Source: Stereum hirsutum FP-91666 SS1
Taxonomy: Eukaryota > Basidiomycota > Agaricomycetes > Russulales > Stereaceae
Length of the DNA: 64,000 nt
Direction of reading: 5' to 3'
NCBI RefSeq assembly: GCF_000264905.1
Contig: NW_006763131.1
Coordinates: forward strand, 1,993,939-2,057,938
Part shown: one piece after another, positions 10,989-21,224 of the stretch
Position numbering within the stretch: position 1 is the first letter of the stretch
Layout of the letters: each line of letters opens with the position of its first letter
Translations under genes and position numbers: made by a program
Notes under the pieces: generated by a model
Databases searched by the model: none
What the model was told of the DNA's origin: nothing
Seen by the model: the letters and a program-made list of their open reading frames with translations, nothing else

Positions 10989-12702
10989 ATGTCCTTAGAG
11001 AGTACTTCTCTTTTATGTCATCTTCCATCTGAGCTTTACGACCATATTCTCGATCAAGTCCCGGAACAATATCTACAACGTACTGCTTTCGCTCTACGCT
11101 TAGCTTTACCTCGCGCACCAATCGCACAATATCATCTCTTCACATGCGTCCTCCTCACTCGTGCTGAACAAGTCATTCAGCTATCTCGTCGTCTCCGTGA
11201 AGTGCCGGAGTACTACTCGCAGTCAACGTACTTCTCGTTAGAGACGTGGACCGTCGATGCTGACGCTGCTATCAATCTAATACGGACGCTACCACGACTA
11301 AAGTCGCTCACACTATTCATTGGGCCGAACTGGGCACCCGAGCATCTTGAGCAGCTGTTAGAGAAGCCGATAGAAGGGTTGAAGAACGTGTCGTTACGGT
11401 TCAGACCTTAGTGAGCCCTCTTACTTGTAATTAGCGGCTCGTTCTGACTGTTTGGTTGGCAGCGTGCAGAAAGCAACTTACTATCAGTTCCTGAAGGTAT
11501 GTTGTTCACATACGCCAACCTTCATATCCATCGCGTCAGACTGATAGCGACTTGAAGGGCGCATACTTCGATTCGACTGTGATCACGCTCTCTCAATGGC
11601 CTCCGTCAGGTCTGCCCAGCCTATCTATCGTGCAAGACCCGTTAGACCCTTCCATCGCACCAGTCCAGAAATTCGCCCAGCCACTCGTCTTCTTTCGACT
11701 CGATCCCTTCTCTTGCATGAGCATCTCTCCTTACGCACAAGACATCGAACACTTCCGCCTCCGAATCCCATCCCGTCAGATCGCGCGTTTTCTGTACACT
11801 CAACCCGGAGCTTTTCCCAGGCTCACCTTACTGGACCTCTCGACGTGCAACGTCGCCGAGTCGGACGTCGAACAATTGCTTGGAAGGCTGGTTGGGCTGA
11901 AGCACCTGATTGCGGATAATTGTAGTTTGTTGAGGGGCGAGGGCGATTGGGCTGCGTTTGGGAAGACTTGTGCGTTGGCGGGGGTGAAGCGGGCGAGGGA
12001 GAGGGAGAAGAAATTGAAGGCTCATTTGGAGTTGGTCCATGCGCAACAGACTGCTCAGGCTCGTGGTATCGCCGTTCAGGATGCGGTGCTTAGGGTGGAT
12101 CAGAGCTCGTCCCGGTCACGACGTGGAAGGTGCGTTCTCCTATCCAGTCGAGTATTATTTTCGGAGATTGTCTTCCTGACTAGTATATCCTCAGGCGCGG
12201 TATCGCAAACTCGACGATTACCCTGCGGGAGAGGCAGAGGGAGATAGCCGTCGCTTTGAATCCTCTACTTGCTACTCCCGGAGGTCCCGGAGAAACACCG
12301 ACACAAGTACAACGAGTACGGATCCTTCCTCCACTTCCAACTATTCGAACCCTCTCCACCACGATAGCACACTTCGTCGAAGACTCAGAGGAGGATATTC
12401 GGGAAGACTTTGAGCGCGGGTGGGGAGAAGGATTGCTGCAGCTTTCTGCAGTTCGAGGTAGGCTACGAACCTCATACCACAATGGACTGAGAGTCGTGAG
12501 ATTCTCGGAAGATGGAGAGGTGTCGGAAGAGGGATTTGATGGACTTGAGGACTTGGAGAATGGGGAGAGTGAGTTTAAGGTCGAGCGGGTGGGGGAGGGA
12601 GATTGTCCGGTGTTGTGTGTGGCGGGTCCGGGGCGAAAGGGGAAACATGTGGAGGGGTGTGGACATAGAGCGGCGTGGTCGGTCTGGGAGGATGAATTAT
12701 GA
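10989..12702 (+). CDS. F-box/LRR-like protein (511 aa)
   Basis: Four exons: 10989-11410, 11463-11496, 11558-12129, 12195-12702. The start has a weak F-box motif (LLCHLPSELYDHILDQVPEQ). Leucine-rich repeats follow (LIRTLPRLKSLTLFIG, FPRLTLLDLSTCNV, LVGLKHLIADNCSLL). A charged helical segment (ARERE-KKLKAHLELVHAQQ) comes next, and the C-terminus is acidic. It stands in tandem, in the same orientation, with the F-box-like gene at 9469 but is not an obvious recent copy. Intron 2 could also end at 11539, in the same frame, adding six residues; a CTGAT branch point favours the acceptor at 11557. It probably acts as a substrate adaptor for ubiquitination, inferred only from the domain pattern. Confidence 0.7.
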
Positions 12703-12915
12703 GGTATTTCTATGGACTATGTTGTATTAGTATGTAGACTTTGGGGTATAGAGCATAGACGCATTTGCTTTGATTTGTTGCCCGTAAGGAATGACATCGT
12801 CGCACGTGACTGGACTGTGAATTCTCGACTTGCAGATTCGTGGAGAAGAGCGAAATCATTTTCCGAAAATGCCTCGCGTTCTCCTACCAGCCTCGTTGCA
12901 CACGCAACTTGGTTT

Positions 12916-15900
12916 ATGGCCACCACGTCGAGCTCTCGTCCTTCACATTCCTCCTCTTCTAGCAAGTCGTCTGCTGCGCTTGGTCGCTCCGTGAGTGACA
13001 ACACAACAAGCAGCAGCACTCCGTCATCTGCTCCCGCTCCTCGCCACACTCAGAGATCCGCGTCTCACACATCAAGTCGAGCCACAGCACCCTCCGAGTC
13101 TAATACCTCTTCTAGCGACAAGCAGTCGACGAAATACTCGAAATATAGCATTCACTCGACATCAGACGAATCTTCTTACTATTCCCCTCGCTCTCATACC
13201 TCTCAGCTGTCGGAAAATTCGTCCGTACACTCTTCAGAAACCGATCGCACGGAACGGTCGGCCTACTATTCGGTGCATAGCCTACGTTCGCCTGTGAATT
13301 CTCCGAGATTGGGGGAGAGCCAGCCGAAGTACTCGAAGTACAGTATCCATTCACTTTCTTCGCAGTCATCCACGACTGTGCCGAAGAATCAACCACAGAC
13401 GCAAGCGCCTCCGGATCCTCCGTTTCTGTCTTTAGACGGCGTCCTCGCTGGTGAGAGAGAATCAGAGCGCATACGGCCAGCTGCCGTTCCCCGTTCGTCA
13501 CCACAAACAGTAGTTGTGCAACCAACCTCTTCTTCGTCCAAAGCATCGCCTATACTGCCAAAGGCGCAAGCTCAGACGCACCCATCTTCTTCGTCACAGT
13601 CGTCGGTGCCTTTGTCTACGGCTACACCGAAGACTCAACCACAAAGCCGCCCGGAGATTCATCCACCTCAGTTATCTGTGTCTGGTACCCCCGCTCGCAA
13701 TAAAGAACAGCCACCACCTGCCCTTTCTCGGTCTTCGTCGCAGAGGCCAGGTACCCAGCCAGCGTCTTCCTCGTCGAAATCATCATCTACCCAACCAAGA
13801 ACACAAACGCAGAGGCCACCGGACCCTCCTCCCTCGTCGGAAAGTGTTGCTACAAATAGAGAGCAACCCCTGCCCGTTCCACCTGCCCGATCTTCATCAC
13901 AACGAACAGTTGTTCAGTTGTCATCATCTTCGTCAAAACCCTCATCTACATCGACAAAGGCTCAAACACGGGTTCCTTCTGATATCTCGTCTTTACCTTT
14001 GAAGGGTGCTACCCGTGGTGATACAGAACATCCACCACCGGTTGCTCATTCTCGCTCGTCGCCACAGAAAAGTGTGACCCAACCAATTGCATCTTCATCC
14101 TACTCGTCATCCACCGTCTCGAAGGCCCAAAGTCGGGTTCCTCCTCCTCCTCCTCCTCCCGCATCTTCGTCTTCGATCGATTCTGCCGGTAACGAGAAAG
14201 ACCGCCCACGGCCAGTGGCTCCACCTCGATCGTTGCCACAGAGAAGTCTGACACAGCCATCGTCTTCGCCCCAATCCTCATCTACTGTCCCAAAGACTCA
14301 ACCCCGGGCTTCCCCGAATCCTACGTCTTCATCATTGAGCGGTTCCACCGGCGGCGACAGAGACCGCACTCGGCCAGTAGCTCTTTCACGTTCGTCTTCT
14401 CAAAGAGTTGCACCTCCATCCGCCCCTTCATCGTCTGCCCGTCGAGAAGCGCCTGCAGAAACACTACCTCTTTCTTCGCAGACTCGAAGTGGTGTATCGA
14501 GAGAGAATACTCGCCCTGTCCCTGATCCGCATCTCAAACCGCAGGTCGTTGTCGTACCTTCGGTACAGGCTTCGTCCGGAGACAAACCTCGTTTGACTTC
14601 CACCAGTAGACCCTATACTTCGACCCAGGAGCTTCGTGTGCCTCCCTCTCAGACCCATTCGCATACCACGCAACCTCCAGTGGTTACACCTCCGTCATCT
14701 CCTCCACCTGCCAGCACTCGCCAACCTGATAGAGAGCCCACGAAGATCGTCCAGTCGACGCCACAACGCATATCCTCTCAGTCCAGTTCCAACCAATCAA
14801 CCTCTTCGTCCTCAAGTGCCACTATGGCGCCCAACCCACAACCCACGAAGTCACGTCTCAATCCGTGGCGCTCTTCATCGCAGACCTCGTCATCTCAGGC
14901 TTCTGGCTCCTCGACCGCCGTGTCTAGCAGCAATGAGCAATCGAGCAAACTACGACCCTTACCTCCACGATCCACGCCACAAGCCAAATCATCAAACCCT
15001 CCGCCATCACCAGTAACTCGCTCCACCTCAACCCCACCTACATCCCCTGTTTCTCAGCCCATTCCTCTACGAAAGGTGCCAGTACGATCGTCATCGCAAA
15101 CTGTAGTCCCTCCAGGACAAGATCCCCTCACATCAAACACCGAGAAGGAACCTCCTTCGGAGCCGAAGGTCAATGTCATACCTAGAGCCAAGGTATACGC
15201 CTTGGAGCAGTTCGCAAAGCTGGGACGAAAGCGAAAGGATCAGGATTCTGGGTCGGAGACAGGCAGCGACAGGAGCGCACCTAAGAAGAAGAAGCCGGAG
15301 TTTCCCCCTTCGTCTTGGTTCCAGGATCCGTCGTCTTCCTCTTCCGCGACCGCTGCTCCCGCTTCTGAAGCTAGCTCTGGTTCCGGCTCTGGCCCTCCTC
15401 TGAGTACGAGCAGCAAGTCAGTTACGAGTATGAGGCCTCCTGGTCAACATGTGCGCAGGGCGTCTGAACCTGCAGTAGAACGTATGCATGTCCAGGGGAT
15501 TACGACACCCTTGAAATCGTCTTCACATTTTATATCCGCTGTGGACACTGAGGATGCAGTCGCTGGTGATGAGACGCCTCCTGCCGATGTTGCGACGCCT
15601 AGGCGAGTGGCTTCACCGCCCGGAACGCCGAAGGGCCAGGAGAATGTTGGCCCAGAGCCTGCCAACCTCGCACGACGCATCCAAGCATTACTTGGTTCTT
15701 TACCTTCGCTCTCTACTGCAACACCAACAGAGTCCGAAGATACCCCCACGCAAGACTCCCTCTTCCCAGCCACTCCCATAGCTTCCACAGCCCAGCGTTC
15801 CAGTCCTCCAACCACCCCTCCACGGTCATCGACGCCCAAACCTCACTCCCCGATTCCCTCTGCGCCTATCACAGATTATCGTCTCATCTCAATGCTCTCC

Positions 15901-17143
15901 AACGGCTCCATCATGAACGGCTCCCTGGAAAAAGGCCGCCAATCCGTCTTCTCCATCCTCGACCGTTTACGTTCCCCGGCCCCATCCCGTCCTACCTCTA
16001 TAGCCTCCTCAGCAGGAATCGCACCCCCGAGCGTAGAAAACTACGAGGACGACATGGACGACAACGAGAGCATCATGCTTTATGCCCCGTTGGAACCTAC
16101 GGAGGATTCGGAAGTTGAGCTGGCCAGGTCGGATATCATGTCGGTGTGTGATGATGGTGAGGAGGTGTTCGAGAGGGAGAGGCCGTCGCGGAGGATTTCG
16201 ATGTTGATGCTTGAGGATGGGGTTGCGTTTGATCCGTGGTCCAGTCCTCGAAATAGTCGGGTCAGCATGGCCAGTGTGTCTACCAGGGGTGGCGATGCCT
16301 TTGTTCCAGAGGCTAGTGGTACGGTGGACGAGCATGAACAAAGGCGATCTCCGACGGACGGTGATGAGACTCCTGGTACGGAGACGAATGGCGCCGGTGA
16401 TGGAGACAAGGGAGAGGAGGCCCAGGGTGGTGCGATCAAGCGTTGGTTTGACAGTTGGAAGGGCAAGGCTCCTCCCAAGGAAGAGGATGCGGAACCCCCT
16501 CAGGCGCTTCCTCCTGTGCCTTTTCCCGTGCTCGAGAGACCTGTCAAGACGAGAGTGGTATGGCTGCCCAGCCCAGACAAGATATCTTTCCAAGCTACGT
16601 GGTGGGGCTACCGATTGTAAGTATCTTCTCGACTTTCCGACTTAATATCCTATTCAGTTTGTTCACGCTGGTCCACAGATACCTTCCACCTCCGGTCCTT
16701 GATGTCCTCAACAATAAACGCCTCGAGGCAGCGAAACGAGCTGCTATAATCACGACCGCACTTCAGTGGCTGTTTAACAGCATCCCAGTAGCCATCATAC
16801 CTATTCAATTCCGTGCTGGTCTTTTCCTTGCGCAACAGATAGTACCCTATCTCGGTTATATCGGTGGATTCTTGGCCTGGAGCTGGGGCTCTATCAAGGC
16901 TTTCGACAAGGGTGCGTACCTCGGCTTGCTTGACGCAGTCATCGATTTGGACTGAACGGCCTTTTGATCTACGTAGGTGAGGGTGTGGTTTTGACGGCGA
17001 CGTGGCTTTTGCCTGTGGCTCTCATCCCGGGAACCTGGGAGACGCCTCCAGACGCCCGACCGCCTTCGGGGAGCTTGACTGCGACGGAGGACACGCCTAG
17101 CTGTGATCATGCGGTGGCTGGCCCTTCGAACACGACGACATAA
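12916..17143 (+). CDS. large Ser/Pro-rich disordered protein with hydrophobic C-terminal domain (1373 aa)
   Basis: Exons: 12916-16616, 16658-16911, 16977-17143. The first ~1200 residues are low-complexity Ser/Pro/Thr/Gln with degenerate repeats (see 13487-14420) and two copies of KYSKYSIHS (about residues 75 and 139). Next come acidic stretches and a segment TRVVWLPSPDKISFQ. The C-terminal ~130 residues are different: a conserved-looking helical and hydrophobic region (LFTLVHRYLPPPVLDVLNNK, AGLFLAQQIVPYLGYIGGF, VVLTATWLLPVALIPGTW) that may lie in or on a membrane. The frame is open back to 12712, but the ATG at 12916 is where the Ser-rich part begins. I know no family name. A cytoplasmic tail of many potential phosphosites tethered to a membrane is a reasonable inference, nothing more. 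Intron 1 is only 41 nt. Confidence 0.75.
13487..14420 (+). repeat. degenerate tandem coding repeat, ~162-174 nt unit (about 54-58 aa)
   Basis: The motif R-S-S/L-x-Q-[RK/T] recurs at about 13487, 13723, 13889, 14050, 14224 and 14386. Spacings after the first are 166, 161, 174 and 162 nt. Each unit carries a poly-Ser block, then K-[AT]-Q, then a Pro block and a charged [DE]-x-x-[PR]-P segment. The first interval, 236 nt, is longer and may hold an extra partial unit. Units have diverged at the base level, so this is an old repeat. Confidence 0.7.
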
Positions 17144-17200
17144 TTGTTTCTTGTTTTGTTTATTTATTGCACACGGAGATTCTCAGTTGTGACGTAGGAA

Positions 17201-17640
17201 TTATATCACATTGTACGAAACAATCTCGTTTGTAGCGTTCAATGCGTTTGTGTCACAATTTTCGCCAGGCCAGTTTTTCGAGTAGTTGGCGCCGGCTTCC
17301 GGGACTTCTATTACATAAGGAATTCTTTTCGTCCACTGTCGCTCATCCTCTTCCGATTTCTTCCGCATTGTCTGTGTCAACATCATGGGTCATGTCGGAC
17401 AAATCACGACCATCTAGACTTGTTTCTATCTTTGAACTCGCTCTGCCGGACGAACAGAACCGAGATCGCGCGTGCTCAAAGCGCTCATGTCCTACAAGAG
17501 GACGAGACCGCTCTTTTTGCGACTGTAACTGTCCGGATGGGCTAGGACTCGGCCACGGATGTCTTGGGCCAAAGCTTACTTGCATCTCCGCTTCCTACCT
17601 TAATCTCTATTGGCTCGCAGGCATCATGAGAGCTAGACAT
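17201..17640 (-). CDS. predicted small spliced gene, unknown protein (107 aa)
   Basis: Exons on the minus strand: 17640-17599, 17528-17382, 17335-17201. Both introns (70 and 46 nt) are phase 0 and have GT-AG ends. A TATATAG box on this strand lies about 54 bp before the ATG. The protein starts MSSSHDACEPIEIK, has a charged Ser-rich middle (GRASSKIETSLDGRD) and ends in a segment with WTKRIPYVIEVPEAG and a final YNVI. I recognise no family. The model is inferred from splice signals and codon-like composition; one of the exons could be spurious. It ends 57 bp from the stop of the Ser-rich gene (tail-to-tail) and is divergent from the gene at 17830. Confidence 0.4.
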
Positions 17641-17829
17641 GTTTCGGGAGACACAGCTTGCTACACGACTGGCTCGGAAGTTCTAGCTCTGCCTATATAG
17701 TCATATATACCTGCGGGCCGCCGCTCTCGCGCTGACGTCCCTTCCTACGCACTTTCCATCACCATCCCCTCAAGCACTGCACTTATACTACATCCTATCG
17801 TGTATTCCCGCACTTGTTATTCTGCTCTA
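17641..17829. promoter_or_regulatory. short divergent promoter with TATA-like box (17694-17700)
   Basis: TATATAG reads well on both strands here and sits between the ATGs at 17640 (-) and 17830 (+). It may serve either gene. A second TATA-like string follows within 15 bp. Confidence 0.4.
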
Positions 17830-18594
17830 ATGTCCAACATCAAATCACGCACAAGTGCAGTCACGACTAAATCAGTCGCGTCTAGTCATAAACGCATGCA
17901 GTCTAGAGTAGACAATCCCCCCTTTGTCAGCCAAAAGCCGTCGATGGGATCGCTGCAGACGCTGAAACGCAATCTCGAGCAAGTTCAGGGGAAACTGCAG
18001 ACGTCGAAGTCATATCGCGGTCCTCTCGACAACAAGTACTTTGCATTGCAGTTACTGTACGTTCGTACAATTACTGCTCTTATGAAGGACCATCTCAGGG
18101 TCAGTCCACCACGCTCGCCTTTCCAACTCATGTCTCTGATCCTTCTTTGACTGCGTGCACAGTTCCTTCGTGCATTTCGCAAACAAACTGAGCGTTATTA
18201 TCCCACACTACAACCAGCAGACCGCGCCTCACTCACCATCATCAAAGAGACGCTCCCATCCGGCATTCACGCCCGCGAGCGGGAAATAGAGGATTGCCAA
18301 TCGCTAGACCAACTCATCTCTCGATACCTACAAGGCGACCAGAAGGCGACAGGTCAGGATTTGGGGGAGGTGACGATGAAGATCGATTATGCACTGCTCG
18401 GGCTAGAGCTGGCGGTGAGGAATCTGGAAGCTAATATGAACAAGTTACGGGCTATGAGAAGTAACTCTCTTTCTATTGTATCGAGTGATGAGGGGCGCAA
18501 TGTTCTGGGTGGGGAGGGCTCGGGGTCTGCAATCGTGGAGTCGAGACCAAGTTGGAGGAGAGTTCAGGGGGTGAGCAGTGCACGAAATCAATGA
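17830..18594 (+). CDS. small hypothetical coiled-coil protein (233 aa)
   Basis: Exons 17830-18099 and 18163-18594, with a 63-nt phase-0 intron. The N-terminus is basic and Ser/Thr-rich (MSNIKSRTSAVTTKS). Helical segments follow (SLQTLKRNLEQVQGKLQ, RTITALMKDHLRFLRAFRKQ, LGLELAVRNLEANMNKLRA). The tail is polar. The heptad-like pattern suggests a coiled coil and oligomerisation; nothing shows a catalytic function. No family was recognised. The start is set by the first ATG after the TATA-containing promoter. Confidence 0.6.
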
Positions 18595-19210
18595 CGCCTC
18601 GCATCCTTATCATAGAGCCTTGTTTTCTTAGTAGCCTGTATACCCGGACATTCATCCATGTGTTGTATTCATCGAGTCACTCCTACTTTGAGCCTATGGA
18701 GGTTATGGCGGTGTGGCGGTTCGAGGGAGGAGTGGCGGTGGCGCCGGCCGGCGTGTCGGTCTGGATTGAGCCGGTAATCCGAAACTGGAATACTCCTTCA
18801 ACCATCTTTGTTTCGAACCACGATCTAGACGAGCATAAGTTTTCCGTTCTCGCGTTTTATCAACCTCGGCCAAACCCTCTGGTCATCGGTACCTTGCATA
18901 TCTAATACTTGAATTTGGATCAGAGTGGATAAAGGCCCAAATAGGATCCTGCCTTTTCGAGACCTCCCCTCCAGTTTTCATATTTATCATTGCTGACCTT
19001 TTGCCTCGCACGCTCTCACTAACGCTTCTTGTCTCCGCATTTGGAAATACCCTCTTCAAAGACACGAATCAACTGAGCGATGCCGTGTGAAATCTGTCTT
19101 TAATAGTGTGGCGTTAAGGAACATAAAGTAGGCGTACCTTCTGTGTAATTTTTCCCTGCAGATATCCAACATGTCCCGGCAAGGTCTGTCTACTCCGTTC
19201 CTGAAAGAAT
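18595..19210. other. intergenic
   Basis: No supported gene. Short frames on both strands have no domain. An overlapping plus frame ending at 18905 was considered and set aside. Confidence 0.45.
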
Positions 19211-19671
19211 GTGTTATATGAACAAGCTGAATTAGCATGGGTGGAATGGCGCACAGTCTCTAGCTTCAACTCCATCATAACGACCGCTTCGTCTCAACAC
19301 ACCGAGTACTGCAAACTCGCTGGTGCGACGCATGTGATCGACTACCTCACGACACCCTACAACGCTCTCCCCTCCGCCATCTCCTCACATCCTTTCCACC
19401 ACTTCCCAGCCTCTCAGATTCATTTACGACTGCATAAGCGACGAAGAGACCGTCACCACATGCTGGAGCATACTCGCTCCCTCCGGAAATCTGATCGTGA
19501 CGAGACGGCCCCAGGCGTGAAGCTCGTCGTGCGTCCTCAAGAGACTGCTTGATATCGTAATTCAACCTAGCAGCCGACTAGGAAAAGTACCTGCTGTGGT
19601 CCTTGTATTCACGTCAGACACTGTACCCAACTCACAACTTGACACGCACCTCTTCCGATCCGAGTCTTGAC
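19211..19671 (+). pseudogene. relic of a zinc-type medium-chain dehydrogenase/reductase
   Basis: Conceptual translation shows the cofactor-binding part of an MDR (alcohol dehydrogenase/quinone reductase) protein in three frames. One frame gives IITTASSQHTEYCKLAGATH followed by VIDY. About 90 bases later a second frame gives FIYDCISDEETVTTCWSILA followed by PSGNLIV. A third gives VPAVVLVFTSDTVPNSQ. No GT-AG intron can join the first two, so at least one frameshift is needed. The N-terminal GroES-like domain is absent upstream. This looks like a truncated, decayed copy; whether it arose by duplication or by loss of a resident gene is unknown. Confidence 0.6.
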
Positions 19672-19842
19672 TCACTGCCCTCACCAGTTATACCTGAGAG
19701 CCTGAGGCATTCAATCTTCAGAGACAGTCACCCACAATCGTCAACATAGCACACCGCGAAAATGAAGTTTCGTCAGCATACTACTATCGTATTCTGTACC
19801 CCCCCAAACACTAAAAAACCATCAGAACAGTAAAGTACTTCA

Positions 19843-19920
19843 ACGCTCGCTCGCTCTCCTTCCCTCTCTCCCTCTCCCTCTCTCCCCTCCCACATCCATT
19901 CCCTCCCTCTACCTCTGCCT
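19843..19920. repeat. polypyrimidine (CT)-rich tract
   Basis: The sequence is almost entirely C and T, built from CCCTCT and CTCC units. It may be a promoter-type CT tract or a simple repeat. Confidence 0.6.
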
Positions 19921-20541
19921 AATGCATCTCCCTCACGCACCAACCACCGCGACAGTCAACTTAGCGCGCACCCTCCCAATGGCACAAACTTCGACTAACG
20001 ACAACGGCTACGGCTCGGAGGAGAAAAAGGCGGATAAGAGGGTATGGAGGGGGAAAGGCGGAGAAGAAGCAATGAGAAGAAACGAGAACAAGCTAAGCTG
20101 TGATAAACGACACGAAACCATCCACCTAGAACTATGAAAAATTCCGAAAAAAAAAGCTTTTCTAACACCACAAACTCAATGCGTATGTAGTAGCCAGAGA
20201 GAGAGAAATATATAGCCACTCCAGCTTCCAAACTCCCGCGCGACTCCGAACCGTCAAGATTTAAATAATGTTGACAAGTTGTCACAACCCCACGAAGAGG
20301 TAAGGGAAAGAAGAAAAAAAGGGTGGTATACTCAGGCAAAGGGGATATGCGGGAAGCGAAAGGTAGAGAATAATAGAATTGCTAAAACGCGAAAGAGGAA
20401 ATAGCTTGAAAAAATGCTCTACGACACACACGAGGAATGAAGGGATAGATTACACTGCGCTCTATAGTCGGTGAGAATACTTAGGGCAGAGGATATGCGG
20501 TGGGTGAGTGGGTGTAGAGTTGAGAAGTGGGAATGTGAGTT

Positions 20542-20562
20542 GGGAGTAGGGAGTAGGGAGTA
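20542..20562. repeat. (GGGAGTA)3 minisatellite
   Basis: Three perfect 7-nt units are seen directly. Confidence 0.8.
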
Positions 20563-21224
20563 GATTGTAAAGTGTGTGTGAGAAACTGGCAAGAAGGTTT
20601 GTTCAAGTAAATAGGTGGATGGACGCACGTATGGATGGATGAAACAATGATGGTTCAGAAGAAGAATTGGGGGGTACGAATTGAGGCGTGAGAGACGCCG
20701 GACGGAAAACCGCAACAAAACTGTAAATAAACACACAGCAACATCGCGAATGATCAGCCCAGAGTCGAAGTTCGTTCGATCATCTAGCGTGATAGGAAGA
20801 GGATCTGGGTAAGTCATAGGACGGGGCGAGGCAAAGGAGAGCATGGGGTGATTAGGCTATTGCTAAAACCGTCAAACAACAAGTAAAACACAGTCACAGA
20901 AGAGGAAAGGGGAACACGACCGAAATACTAGGGAACAAGAAAGAGAACTGGATGCTGGCAAGGAGTGTTATAATGTTAGTGAGGACTCTCTGCGGAGTCC
21001 ACAGGTTGGTAAATCATAATGCTGAAAATTGAGGCGGAAACAAAACACGAACCAGGTATAACAGGGAAGGGGATGAATGGAAGGAAAATACTCGAAAAGA
21101 CTAGGGTACCGTGACGGAAAAGCATAGGGGATATACCACACCACACGATATCACAGCGAGAGTCCAATAACCACAGGTTTCTTTCCTTTTTTATCCATCC
21201 ACCCTCCTTCCGCCGATATCCTCT

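Larger units (their letters stand above)
19672..21224. other. intergenic with simple-sequence tracts
   Basis: About 1.55 kb without a recognised gene. It holds a C/T-rich tract at 19843-19920 and, from ~20000, purine-rich sequence with short repeats. Part is probably the 3' UTR of nudE, which ends at 21225 on the minus strand. A 141-codon minus frame at 20419-20844 is low-complexity and was rejected. Confidence 0.5.

Noticed and set aside
17242..17700. 152-codon plus-strand frame
   Set aside because: Covers the small minus-strand gene model and has no domain; probably its antisense shadow.
20542..20562. GGGAGTA triplet repeat as a telomere-like array
   Set aside because: The unit is not a known fungal telomere repeat and occurs only three times.
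20419..20844. 141-codon minus-strand frame
   Set aside because: Low-complexity His/Ser/Leu-rich sequence from repeats, likely nudE 3' UTR or spacer.
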